Origin: Sulfopaludibacter sp963815475
GTDB taxonomy: Bacteria; Acidobacteriota; Terriglobia; Bryobacterales; Bryobacteraceae
Direction: 5' to 3'
Assembly: GCA_963815475.1 (NCBI GenBank)
Contig: CAWFHD010000003.1
Span: 7,440,001 to 7,504,000 of the forward strand
Length of the DNA stretch: 64,000 bases
A program made the translations under genes and the position numbers. The notes beneath the pieces were generated by a model that saw only the letters and a list, made by a program, of their open reading frames with translations, did no database searches and was not told the DNA's origin. This document shows positions 35,301-43,088 of this stretch, piece after piece. How positions within the stretch are numbered: the first letter of the stretch is position 1; each line of letters begins with the position of its first letter.

Positions 35301-35534
35301 GCCGCGCGGAACCTGATGACCGGGCCGGGCACCAAGAATGTGGATATGGCTCTCTTCCGCAATTTGAAGTTCCACGAGAAGATGACCTTCCAGGTTCGCG
35401 CCGAGGCTACCAACGTGTTCAACCTGGTCAATCTAAGCAATCCGAATGCTGCGCTCAACGCTGCCGCTTTCGGCACCATCCGAAGCGCAGCTTCCATGCG
35501 CCAACTTCAGTTGGGATTGCGTTTAACGTTCTAG
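32349..35534 (+). CDS. TonB-dependent receptor, Oar-like (first copy)
   Basis: A 1061-residue outer-membrane receptor. ATG 32349 follows AAGGAG; a TTG three bases earlier is less likely. After the signal peptide (1-20) comes a carboxypeptidase-regulatory domain (TLYGTVSDKTGAVIPNAQVT to about 110), then a plug (VGRNVYTLLNLTPGVE, DGGTNMTGLRN, EYGRFAGGVINIITRSGSNQ) and a long beta-barrel ending in LQLGLRLTF with terminal Phe. No classical TonB box is obvious. It follows the GH88 gene by 29 bases and would import the oligosaccharide that the upstream enzymes process. Confidence 0.9.
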   Translation: MRTRFVLSLLLAASYLAAQTTTTLYGTVSDKTGAVIPNAQVTAVNTGTNLTRTAQTNAEGLYRFEFMPIGSYSVEVAVKGFKKFVQKGIALDVNVLARVDAAMDIGDTSQEVEVVGAAPAVNTDDAQIGRTVENAEITTLPIVGRNVYTLLNLTPGVEASGNSIVLGYPEQRTMINGGVDGGAGSVNYYLDGGTNMTGLRNTGNIAPNPDAVEEFRVVTNSYSAEYGRFAGGVINIITRSGSNQFHGSLFEFLRNNDLNAYPWLSLTTSPLHRNQFGGTFGGPIRKNKTFFFGTYSGLRQITSSFLNSAVVPTALERTGDFSQSKIAPKDPNNGNAPFPGGIIPTTRLDPTAMNILNKYIPQANLPNSFWQGTIPSPYDTDEVLVKIDHAFTDSHRLTGSYYETSGKNTISPGGNIPWSTENFNWRQQNVNLSDTMTLTPNTVNQFWLSYTRNFGGRLNTPQISLGDLGSTFNVQGPAALPQITVSGYFTLSQAIAGPVAGTNFYSVRNQVSHTHGRHSLKFGGELSLNKDIQQTLLNDYGVFSFTGTKTGNALADFMAGLPVSMNQDAPITAMDNFYTGALFVQDDFHIAPRLTLNLGLRYELQQPPTDPFNRESTFEQGVQSTVLKGSQVPTGLLVPGDPGIGRGIVSMKWNHLSPRIGLAWDPFGDGKTSVRAGAGLFYGSVSGNEWNSTSNYNPFAVRQTFPNVGTLTNPYLNQPGGVSPFPFTYDPNNPRFILPASIYGIAPNFQWPYTYQLNFSVQRQIVKDLTVTAAYVGSLAHRLPFAEDLNYPFYNATATSSNVNNRRPIQPGTLSQIYSVQSVMQASYNGLQITVEKRFSHHVSAKGFFTHSKDLEDVQLDNNTVNGLAQDYRALNLERGRSDNDRRNVAVGSVIWNMDYFGHANPFVKAIINDWQLSGIVTLQSGLPFTVTTGVDTNLDGTSNDRANTIGNPFLDPNRSRNDVSNMWFNTAAFSKGPNGTDGTAARNLMTGPGTKNVDMALFRNLKFHEKMTFQVRAEATNVFNLVNLSNPNAALNAAAFGTIRSAASMRQLQLGLRLTF

Positions 35535-35554
35535 AAATCGCGATAGGGTCAGAC

Positions 35555-35610
35555 ACCGGCTCCCTGACGGTCGCGGCTCGGAAGGAGCGTTCGACTGAAA
35601 GGGAGCCGGT
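35555..35610. repeat. Palindromic CACCGGCTCCCT repeat
   Basis: ACCGGCTCCCT at 35555-35565 is matched by its exact inverse AGGGAGCCGGT at 35600-35610, with GGTCGCGGCTCGGAAGG between. It is a complete copy of the dispersed repeat family and lies 20 bases after the stop codon of the receptor gene, where it could also serve as a terminator, though no T-run follows. Confidence 0.6.
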
Positions 35611-35632
35611 CCCGTTATGCAAAACTGATAAG

Positions 35633-36079
35633 GTGTCGATCCGTATTGCCACGTGGGAGGATGCGGAGGAGTTGGTCCGCATCATCAACCGGGCGTTTCA
35701 AGTTGAGAAATTCTTCATCGCCAGAGACCGCGTCGATCTCGCGGAACTGCGCGACTTCTTCTCCAAGGGTGAGTTCCTGATCACCGATGGAGGCTGCGTC
35801 TACGTGGAGGCGCGCGGCGATCGCTGCTACTTGGGTTTGCTCTCGGTTGTTCCTGACGCACAAGGCTCGGGACTGGGCCGTTGGCTGATGCAGGCCGCGG
35901 AGGCTCGGGCTCGCGAGCTCGGATGCCACGCGATGGATCTCCGCGTGGTGAATCTGCGCGAGGAATTGCCGGCATTCTATCGCCACCTGGGCTACGTGGA
36001 GAACGGCACCGGCGAGTTTCCGCCCGAGGTGTCGACGCTGCTACCCTGCCACTTCCTCTATATGGCGAAGGCGCTGTGA
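35633..36079 (+). CDS. GNAT-family N-acetyltransferase
   Basis: A 148-residue acetyltransferase. The fold begins with SIRIATWEDAEELVRIINRA, the acetyl-CoA loop is LLSVVPDAQGSGLGRWLMQA (a Q/R-x-x-G-x-G/A type motif), and the C-terminal strand pair includes LRVVNLREELPAFYRHLGY. The start is GTG 35633; the frame continues upstream only into the repeat and receptor gene and has no better start. It transfers an acetyl group to an unknown amine. Its end overlaps the start of the next small gene by four bases (GTGA), so the two are coupled. Confidence 0.85.
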   Translation: MSIRIATWEDAEELVRIINRAFQVEKFFIARDRVDLAELRDFFSKGEFLITDGGCVYVEARGDRCYLGLLSVVPDAQGSGLGRWLMQAAEARARELGCHAMDLRVVNLREELPAFYRHLGYVENGTGEFPPEVSTLLPCHFLYMAKAL

Positions 36080-36360
36080 GCATAGTCCAGAGGTTCGTGC
36101 GCCGCGCTTTGCTGTTCGTTGTGGGGGCGGTTACGCTGCTCTATGTCTTCGACTACGTATGGGTGCGCGCGCACCTTCCCGCCAGTATGCAGAGCATGAC
36201 CGTGTATCCCTACTATGACGTGAAGCAGCGCAGCGGCAAGAGCGAGTTCTACATGCTCGATCCGCAGACTCGAACCTGCGTGCAGGCCATCTTCCCGCAC
36301 ATGGGCTCGTCGCCCTGCTGGTACTTACGGAAACACCTCCACCAGAAAATCGATATGTAG
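36076..36360 (+). CDS. Small membrane-anchored protein of unknown function
   Basis: A 94-residue protein starting at GTG 36076 inside the stop of the acetyltransferase gene. Residues about 9-25 form one transmembrane helix (ALLFVVGAVTLLYVFDYVWV) with basic residues before it, so the remaining 65 residues should be outside. The outer part has two Cys (RTCVQAIFP and SSPCWYLRKH) that could form a disulfide, and a YPYYDVKQRSGK segment. No family is recognised. Coupling to the acetyltransferase is the only functional hint. Confidence 0.65.
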   Translation: MSIVQRFVRRALLFVVGAVTLLYVFDYVWVRAHLPASMQSMTVYPYYDVKQRSGKSEFYMLDPQTRTCVQAIFPHMGSSPCWYLRKHLHQKIDM

Positions 36361-36427
36361 TTTGCCGATCGCCGTCAGTTGGCAGAGGATTGGGGAAAAT
36401 AGGAAAAGAACTTGCGGCGCGTCAGGT

Positions 36428-36883
36428 TCATTTCGGTGGTCCTAGCGGGCTGGGCTTGCAGCCTTCGGTTTCCTGGGTCCAGGTGAGGCTGAAAATCTTC
36501 CAGCCTTCTGCGGTCTTCAGCAGCAGGAAGGTGTCGATGCCGCAGTGCCCGAACTTGCCATTACTATGAAAGTCGTATTCCGCCCAGACGTTGGCGATGT
36601 TGCCGCGGATGAGAACCTTCGGCTCCCAGATGCGCTCCAAAATGGGGGTGGTTCCACCCGCGATGGCGGCCGCCAGTTCATCGCGCGACCGGCTGGCGCC
36701 GACGTGGTCTCCGCGCACACCCACCGCGCGGGCATCGGGCGTCATCACCGATTTGACCATGTCGGGATTGTGCGAAGACATCCCATCGAACATGGTCTGG
36801 ACGGCCGCGATCACAGCCTTTTCCTCGGGCTCGGCGGCTGCCAGGGAAAACGCGGCCAGCAGGAAGATCGTAAGTGCGCGCAT
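36428..36883 (-). CDS. Exported SnoaL/DUF4440-like protein
   Basis: A 151-residue protein with a signal peptide (about 1-17) and an NTF2-like fold domain. The pattern begins with EKAVIAAVQTMFDGMSSHNP and DMVKSVMTPDARAVGV and ends with the beta-sheet run NVWAEYDFHSNGKFGHCGID, TFLLLKTAEGWKIFSLTWTQ. Members of this superfamily serve as small enzymes, binding modules or calcium/calmodulin-kinase-like association domains, so a function cannot be stated. The gene diverges from the second TonB receptor with about 68 bases between the starts. Confidence 0.8.
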   Translation of the reverse strand: MRALTIFLLAAFSLAAAEPEEKAVIAAVQTMFDGMSSHNPDMVKSVMTPDARAVGVRGDHVGASRSRDELAAAIAGGTTPILERIWEPKVLIRGNIANVWAEYDFHSNGKFGHCGIDTFLLLKTAEGWKIFSLTWTQETEGCKPSPLGPPK

Positions 36884-36951
36884 GGGGCGAGTTTATCGTA
36901 TTCCAGGGTGAAACCCGAAACTCGTGTTGCAGAATAGGGTTAAATTGGAAC

Positions 36952-39900
36952 ATGCGTCTCGTTTGTGGGTTCGTGTTACTAGTGTTTCCACTCTTCGCCC
37001 AGATCGATGGGCGCGTTACGGGCTCTGTAGTCGATACTTCCGGCGCGGGCATTCCTAATGCGGACGTGGGCCTGGTGTTGGCGGGCGGCAAGCAGCCGCT
37101 GATGACTACCAAGACGGCGACTGACGGCTCTTTCCATCTTATCGGCGTGCGGCCGGCCTACTACGATCTCACCGTGGAAGCGGCGGGCTTCAACAAAACC
37201 ACCCTCCACAAGATCTCGGTGGACCCGGCACACGAAACTTCCCTGGCGCAGATCAAGCTGCAACTGGCGAGCGTCAGTTCGTCGGTGGAAGTGACAGCGG
37301 ATGTGCAGGGCGTCGAGCTCGCGAATGCGGAGGTGACACAGACGATCAGCATGGAAGAGGTCAAGAACCTGCCGCTGCTGGACCGCGATCCGCTGGGCTT
37401 GCTGCAGTTCCAACCGGGCGTGGTTTCTAACGGCAACTCCGCCACGGTAATCAACGGCATGCGCACGTCTTATTCCGATCTCACGCTCGATGGCATCAAT
37501 ATCCAGGACAACTACATCCGGGACAACGCGCTGGATTACTCGCCGAACAAGCTTCTGTTGAGCCAGGTGCGGCAAGTGACCATGGTTTCGAGCAACGGCA
37601 ACTCGGCGATGTCGGGCGGCGCTACGGAGACGGCATTCATCACACCATCGGGCACCAACCAACTGCACGGCGAGGCCTTCTGGTACAACCGCAATAATGC
37701 ATTTTCGGCGAACGACTGGTTCAGCAATCAGGCAGGCGTGCCGCTGGCCTTCCTCAACCAGAATCAGTTCGGCGTCTCGGTGGGCGGTCCGATCATCAAG
37801 GACAAGCTGTTTTTTTACGGCACGTATGAGGATGTGCGCGCGCACCAGCAGGCGCCTGTCAACGACCAGATTCTGACCGCATCGGCGCGCCAGGGGACCT
37901 TCAGCTACTTCACTGGGGCGGGAGTGCAGCGCTCGGTCAACCTGCTCGGACTGCGCGGTATCCCGGTTAACTCGGTGATGGCGGCGCAATTGGCTCTGGT
38001 GCCGGGGCCGCAGTACATCAACAACCAGGAGATCGGCGACAACCTGAACACGTCGGGGTATCGCTTTAATCAGCGTGACAACGAGACGCGCGACAATGTC
38101 ACGGGCAAACTCGACTACAACATTAATACCAAGCAGGCGGTGAGCGGGTCGTTCTCGTGGAACCGCGACAACTCCGACCGTCCCGATGCGGAGAACGACT
38201 ACTCGCTGGTTCCCAAGGTCTACAATCCGACCAACGCCAAACTCCTGGCCGTTTCCTGGCGCTGGACGCCGACCGCTCGCTTCACCAACGAACTGCGTGG
38301 GGGCTTCAATCTTACCTACGGCTACTTCCTCACGTCGCAGAATTTCAACGGCGCGCTGATCAACGGCACAGCTTACAGCGACCCGGTGAACGAATTCATG
38401 CCGCAGGGCCGCAATACGAACACCTACTCCTTCTCTGACGATGCCGCCTATCAACGGGGCAAGCATTACATCCAGTTCGGATTCCACGGGCAGCGAGTGT
38501 ATGTGCGCAGCTATGACGATTCCGGTGTGGCGCCCACTTATACGCTCGGAATGGGCAACGGGCAACCGGCTTTGACTGCTCGGGAGCTTCCGGGCATTTC
38601 CGCCACCGACCTGGCCGATGCCAACACGCTGCTGGCTACGCTGGGCGGCTACCTCGATAGCTATAGCCAGAGCTTCAACGTGACCAGCCGCACCTCCGGC
38701 TTCGTGCCTGGCGCCGCTGATGTCAGGCATTTCTCCATGAACGACTACGCGTTCTATATAAACGATAAGTGGAAGATCAGTCCGCGCCTGACATTGACGT
38801 TAGGCTTGCGCTACGACCTGCCGAGCGTAGTGACGGAACGCGATGGGCTGGAACTGATGCCGACTCTCACGGGGACCGCCGAGCAGACGCTGCTCTCGAA
38901 CGCAACGCTAAATTTCTCCGGCAACTCGGTGGGCCGCCCCTGGTATCAACGCAACACGCATGACTTCGCGCCCAACGTTGGATTGGCGTGGGATGTTTTC
39001 GGCAATTCCAAGACCGCATTTCGCGCTGGCTATTCCATCTTCTATGTGAACGATTCCGCGATTCGGTCGCCGGAGAACATGGCCGACGCGAATGCCGGTC
39101 TGGTAGGGATCTCCTCAAATGTGGGACTCTCGAACATCGTCTCCAGCACCCTGCCGGCGATTCCGGTTCCCGCTTACCAGATTCCGATCACGGTGGCGCA
39201 GAACTACGCCAGCAATCCTCTCAACACGGTGGGACTGGTGGATCCCAATTTGCGAAGGCCATATGTGCAGCAGTACTCGGCGGGAATCGAGCACGAACTT
39301 AAGGGCACGGTGTTTGTGGCTCGCTACGTGGGCAATCATACGGTGGGAGCGTACCGCGCCTTTGACTACAATCAGGTGAATGTCAACGCGGGCGGCTTCC
39401 TGCAGGATTTCCTGCGCGCGCAGAGTAATGGCTTCCTGGCGCTGAAGGCGAATCCAGCTCGCGGATTCCTGCCAGCCTTCAATGCCGGGATTCCGGGCAG
39501 TCAGCCGTTGCCGGTGTTCGCGCAACTGGGCAGCAAGGGGGCCTTGACCAATGGAGACGTGATCTTCTATATCGAAACCGGGCAGGCGGGTGAACTGGCG
39601 TCGTTCTATCAGACGAATGGTTTGAATCCGAACAACGCGGTTCCGTTTTTTCCCAACCCCAATGCGCTGGGCGCCGATATCCTGACTAACTTTTCCAGCG
39701 CCAGCTACAATGCCCTGCAGTTGGAAGCGCGGCACCGAACTCAGTCGCATCTGAGCCTGCAGGCCAACTACACCTGGTCGAAAGTGCTGAGCGACGCCGA
39801 TGGCGATGCGCAAACGCGTTTTCAGAATCTGCTGGACATCAACAATCCGAAGCTGGAGCGGTCGCGCGCCAACTTCGATCTGACTCACATGATCAAGGCC

Positions 39901-40503
39901 AGCGGGTTCTACGAATTGCCTTTCGGCAAAGGGCGCATGTTCCACGTGAATCATCTGGACCGCGTGCTGGGCGGCTGGACGGTGGGCAGCGATTTTACGT
40001 GGCAGTCCGGCGCGCCGTTCTCGATTCTGTCCGGCTATGGCACGCTCAATCGCGCTTCGAGCGGCCGTTCCTACTACAACTCGGCGGATACCAGCCTGCA
40101 GGGCTCAGCGCTGTTCAACGCGGTGAGTTTCCGGATGACGGGCAATGGTCCGCTCATTGTTCCGCCGGCGGCGATCAATACGGATGGCTCGGGCACCAAC
40201 GGTCCCGAGGATCCGCAGTACAACGGCGAGATCTTCTTCAATCCGGGCGCGGGCACTCTGGGCACGCTGCAAAAGCGCATGTTCAGCGGTCCCTGGACCT
40301 TCGGCATGGATGCCACCTTGATCAAGGAGGTGGCCATCACGGAGCGGCACAACGTGGAGTTCCGCATGGAAGCATTCAACGTGCTGAACCATCCGACATT
40401 TTATGTGGGAGACCAGAACATCAACACCACCAATTTCGGTGTGATCAGCTCCATGTTCTTCGGATCGCGCATTGTGCAGTTCGGGCTCAAATACAAATTC
40501 TGA
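36952..40503 (+). CDS. TonB-dependent receptor, Oar-like (second copy)
   Basis: An 1183-residue outer-membrane receptor of the same type as the one at 32349 but diverged. ATG 36952 gives a signal peptide (1-16), followed by a carboxypeptidase-regulatory domain (DGRVTGSVVDTSGAGIPNAD onward), a plug (LPLLDRDPLGLLQFQPG, VINGMRTSYSDLTLDGINIQ) and a large barrel ending in VQFGLKYKF with terminal Phe. The extra length over the first copy lies in extracellular loops. The stop and the next start overlap as TGATG, so translation of the cyclase gene is coupled to it. The ligand is unknown. Confidence 0.9.
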   Translation: MRLVCGFVLLVFPLFAQIDGRVTGSVVDTSGAGIPNADVGLVLAGGKQPLMTTKTATDGSFHLIGVRPAYYDLTVEAAGFNKTTLHKISVDPAHETSLAQIKLQLASVSSSVEVTADVQGVELANAEVTQTISMEEVKNLPLLDRDPLGLLQFQPGVVSNGNSATVINGMRTSYSDLTLDGINIQDNYIRDNALDYSPNKLLLSQVRQVTMVSSNGNSAMSGGATETAFITPSGTNQLHGEAFWYNRNNAFSANDWFSNQAGVPLAFLNQNQFGVSVGGPIIKDKLFFYGTYEDVRAHQQAPVNDQILTASARQGTFSYFTGAGVQRSVNLLGLRGIPVNSVMAAQLALVPGPQYINNQEIGDNLNTSGYRFNQRDNETRDNVTGKLDYNINTKQAVSGSFSWNRDNSDRPDAENDYSLVPKVYNPTNAKLLAVSWRWTPTARFTNELRGGFNLTYGYFLTSQNFNGALINGTAYSDPVNEFMPQGRNTNTYSFSDDAAYQRGKHYIQFGFHGQRVYVRSYDDSGVAPTYTLGMGNGQPALTARELPGISATDLADANTLLATLGGYLDSYSQSFNVTSRTSGFVPGAADVRHFSMNDYAFYINDKWKISPRLTLTLGLRYDLPSVVTERDGLELMPTLTGTAEQTLLSNATLNFSGNSVGRPWYQRNTHDFAPNVGLAWDVFGNSKTAFRAGYSIFYVNDSAIRSPENMADANAGLVGISSNVGLSNIVSSTLPAIPVPAYQIPITVAQNYASNPLNTVGLVDPNLRRPYVQQYSAGIEHELKGTVFVARYVGNHTVGAYRAFDYNQVNVNAGGFLQDFLRAQSNGFLALKANPARGFLPAFNAGIPGSQPLPVFAQLGSKGALTNGDVIFYIETGQAGELASFYQTNGLNPNNAVPFFPNPNALGADILTNFSSASYNALQLEARHRTQSHLSLQANYTWSKVLSDADGDAQTRFQNLLDINNPKLERSRANFDLTHMIKASGFYELPFGKGRMFHVNHLDRVLGGWTVGSDFTWQSGAPFSILSGYGTLNRASSGRSYYNSADTSLQGSALFNAVSFRMTGNGPLIVPPAAINTDGSGTNGPEDPQYNGEIFFNPGAGTLGTLQKRMFSGPWTFGMDATLIKEVAITERHNVEFRMEAFNVLNHPTFYVGDQNINTTNFGVISSMFFGSRIVQFGLKYKF

Positions 40504-41279
40504 TGACGCCTATAGAGTGTCTTACCAGGGCCAGGGTCTACGACCTGGCGCAGCCGTACTTCGTAGGAATGCCGCACCACCCGTCGCATCCGCCGTTTCT
40601 GTTCAGCCTGGTGAAGCAGCATGGCGAGTATGTCGGCCCCATGGGCAACAGCTCGGCGGCCGATGCCATCGCGCTGGGGAGCCACGTGGGCACACATATC
40701 GATGCGCTGTGCCACTTTTCCTGTGGCGGAAAACTGTATGCCGGCGTGGAGCCCAAACAGTCTTACCAGGGCGGGCAGGAGAGCTACTCCGTGGACACGA
40801 TCGCGCCGATCGTGCGCCGTGGTGTGCTGCTCGATATTGCACGACTTGCGGGCGGCACGCTGCCGGCGGATTTCGAAATCACAGCGACGCATCTGGATGC
40901 GGCGGCGAAGGCTCAGGGTGTCGAGATCCGCGCGGGCGATGTAGTGCTGCTGCGCACGGGGTGGGCGGTTTACTGGCGCGATCCGGGGAAGTTTATTTCC
41001 GAGGTGCACGGTCCGGGTCCGGCGATTGCGGGCGCGCAGTGGTTGAGTGGTCGCGGCGTGTTCGCCGCGGGCAGCGATACGGTCGCTTTCGAGAAGGTTC
41101 CGGATGCTTCCATGCCGGTCCATGTTCACTTGCTGGTGGAGAGCGGGATCCACATCATTGAGTGTTTGAATGTCGAAGAACTGGCGGCGGGACGGGTTTG
41201 GGAGTTCGGTTTTGTTGCGGCTCCGATGAAGATCGAAGGGGCTACCGGAGCTCCGGTGCGTCCTTTGGCGATTGCGTAA
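40503..41279 (+). CDS. Cyclase family protein (kynurenine formamidase-like metal hydrolase)
   Basis: A 258-residue protein of the cyclase/KynB family. The metal-binding signature is GSHVGTHIDALCHF (HxGTHxDxxxH), with AGDVVLLRTGW and a later ASMPVHVHLLVESGIHI carrying further His. The C-terminus has EELAAGRVWEFGFVAAPMKI, the typical last strand. These enzymes hydrolyse formamides, carbamates or cyclic amides using zinc or manganese. Overlap of its start codon with the TonB receptor stop suggests the receptor imports its substrate or a related compound, which is inference from context. Confidence 0.88.
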   Translation: MTPIECLTRARVYDLAQPYFVGMPHHPSHPPFLFSLVKQHGEYVGPMGNSSAADAIALGSHVGTHIDALCHFSCGGKLYAGVEPKQSYQGGQESYSVDTIAPIVRRGVLLDIARLAGGTLPADFEITATHLDAAAKAQGVEIRAGDVVLLRTGWAVYWRDPGKFISEVHGPGPAIAGAQWLSGRGVFAAGSDTVAFEKVPDASMPVHVHLLVESGIHIIECLNVEELAAGRVWEFGFVAAPMKIEGATGAPVRPLAIA

Positions 41280-41282
41280 CGC

Positions 41283-42536
41283 TTACTGCTTCATTGAGCG
41301 CATCATCTTCCCCCAGAGGGATTGACTTAGTTCTTCGGCATCGCTTTCTTTGACGGGCGCGACGGTCAGATGGAGGCCGGCCATTTCGTCCAGGCTTCCG
41401 GGGCCGAAGACCACTCGTTGCGGGGGATTGTTGGGGTTGCGCGGGTTGGCGGCGGAGTTGTCGTAGGTGAACTCCATTTCGATTCGCGTATCGGCGGGCA
41501 GGCGAATCGGCGTTGCGTAGACGTACTGCTGCTGCCAGTTGAAGTTCCAGTCCGGAATGCGGATGAGCGTGCGGCGCGAGCCATCGGGCAGCACTGCGTA
41601 GCCGTACATCTCCTTGCAGACGTAGTGTGCGTGTGGGTTGATCGCGATGACGTCGACGTCCACCGGCACCGTGAAGTGGTCGGTGACCTTGTAGGCGCGA
41701 GCGCCGGCCGGGATGTCGATGCGGTGCGATTCGAGGGGAATGTCCATGCCGCGGCGCGTGGGTTTCTGGTCGGTGAAGTAGATGGCCACGCGGGTGCGGT
41801 CGCGCTCGGGTTTGCCGGTGGGGTGATAGTGGACTTGCAGCACCAGGTCGGCGTGCGCGTGCAGCGTCTCGGGCATGCCGGCGGGCGTCTGATAGGGCAG
41901 GGATCCGGTAGTCCAGCCAGCGAGGCCGCGCGCCGGCAGGAAGCCGGGCGTTCCGAAACAGGAGTAGCCAGAGCCGGTGTCGCGCTTGCGTGCAGTGCCG
42001 GTGAGGTCCTGAAAAAGCAGCGCGTGATGAACCGCCTTGGGATTGCCGGGGCGCACATCGACGGCGCGGACATAGTGCGCGTTGGGCGTGACGTTGGGGA
42101 TGGCGAAGCACCGATAGAGGTCCTGACCTTCGGCCGGGACCTCGAACGGCGCACGCACTTCGGCTTCGAGATCGGGCTTGCCGAGTTGCCAGCCTTCCGG
42201 AAACACGGGAGGCTTGGGTGTTGCCGAGGCGCTGCCTTCGGGTGCTCCAGCGGCCGCCCAGCGCGAGATCGTGGCGATCTCGGCGTCGGAGAGTCTGCGC
42301 TCGTGCTGGAAACGCGGTTCGGTCGGGAGCCAGGGCGGCATGATTCGTTTGCTGGTGACTGCGGCGATCAGCTTGGCTCTCTTAGCGGCTTCCGGAAAGG
42401 CGATGAGGCTGAAGGGCGCGACTCCGCCGGGCCGATGGCAGGAGGCGCACTCGCGATAGAGAATGGGCGCGACGTCGTGCGAGAAGGTTGGCGAGGGGAC
42501 GGCGGCGTAAAAGGCCAGAAAGGCGAGGATGCCCAC
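41283..42536 (-). CDS. Heme c plus copper monooxygenase-like exported protein
   Basis: A 417-residue exported protein, start GTG 42536. A cytochrome c-type site, C30-A-S-C33-H34, follows the short hydrophobic N-terminus; RIMPPWLP is the likely region of the Met ligand. The remainder resembles the two-domain copper type II monooxygenase fold of PHM and dopamine beta-monooxygenase relatives, with clustered His (KAVHHALL, LVLQVHYHP, INPHAHYVCKEM). It could hydroxylate a substrate with electrons delivered by the attached heme. Its gene starts five bases after a DinB gene on the same strand. CcmF at 8089 is the sort of protein that would mature the heme. Confidence 0.8.
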   Translation of the reverse strand: MGILAFLAFYAAVPSPTFSHDVAPILYRECASCHRPGGVAPFSLIAFPEAAKRAKLIAAVTSKRIMPPWLPTEPRFQHERRLSDAEIATISRWAAAGAPEGSASATPKPPVFPEGWQLGKPDLEAEVRAPFEVPAEGQDLYRCFAIPNVTPNAHYVRAVDVRPGNPKAVHHALLFQDLTGTARKRDTGSGYSCFGTPGFLPARGLAGWTTGSLPYQTPAGMPETLHAHADLVLQVHYHPTGKPERDRTRVAIYFTDQKPTRRGMDIPLESHRIDIPAGARAYKVTDHFTVPVDVDVIAINPHAHYVCKEMYGYAVLPDGSRRTLIRIPDWNFNWQQQYVYATPIRLPADTRIEMEFTYDNSAANPRNPNNPPQRVVFGPGSLDEMAGLHLTVAPVKESDAEELSQSLWGKMMRSMKQ

Positions 42537-42540
42537 AGTT

Positions 42541-43062
42541 CTATTGTGGCAAAGGCGCCAGGTAGCGTTCCTTCAGGATTCGGATGTGGTGGGCGGCGTG
42601 GCCGGCGATGATGTAAGCCAGCGCCCGCACCGTGAAGGGGTTGTCGCTGGCGACTCCGCCGCGCATCCAGGCTTCGTCGGGCATATTGCGGAACAGCGCG
42701 AGGGAGGCGAGGCGCACCTGGCGGAATTCGTCGACATGCGCGGACCACGGCATCCGGTCCGCCTGAGCACCGGCGGCCGCGATGTTTTGATCGTAGCCGG
42801 GAAGCGGAGCGGTAAAGCCTCGTGCGAACCAGAGGGCGCGAAACGCAAAGGCGCGCTCTGTATCTGTGACGTGGTTCAGAAGCTCGCGGATGCTCCACTT
42901 GTCAGGCGCGTAACGGTGCAGCGACTGCTCTTCCGAAATTGCCCCGAGCAGAGATTCAGACTCTTGCAATTGCGTCAGCAGAATTCCCAGATCGCCGGGG
43001 GCCTGGTCGATGTAAGTGAAGTAATAGGGCGCAGCTTCGCCTTGCTCTGGACGTCCAATCAT
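42541..43062 (-). CDS. DinB-superfamily protein
   Basis: A 173-residue cytoplasmic DinB/YfiT-like protein. The metal-binding His are in SIRELLNHVTDTERAF (first helix pair) and GHAAHHIRILKERY at the C-terminus. FRALWFARGFTAPLPGYDQ and MRGGVASDNPFTVRAL match the group annotated as DinB-family damage-inducible or maleylpyruvate isomerase-like. The metal is expected to be Zn or Ni; activity is unknown. It is followed by the heme/copper protein with a four-base gap, so they form an operon. Confidence 0.86.
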   Translation of the reverse strand: MIGRPEQGEAAPYYFTYIDQAPGDLGILLTQLQESESLLGAISEEQSLHRYAPDKWSIRELLNHVTDTERAFAFRALWFARGFTAPLPGYDQNIAAAGAQADRMPWSAHVDEFRQVRLASLALFRNMPDEAWMRGGVASDNPFTVRALAYIIAGHAAHHIRILKERYLAPLPQ

Positions 43063-43088
43063 GAGGTCAGGGTAGCACTCCGCCGGGC

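Noticed and set aside
36979..38730. A 583-codon open frame on the minus strand opposite the second TonB receptor
   Set aside because: It is antisense to a clear receptor gene, with a biased composition and no recognisable domain.
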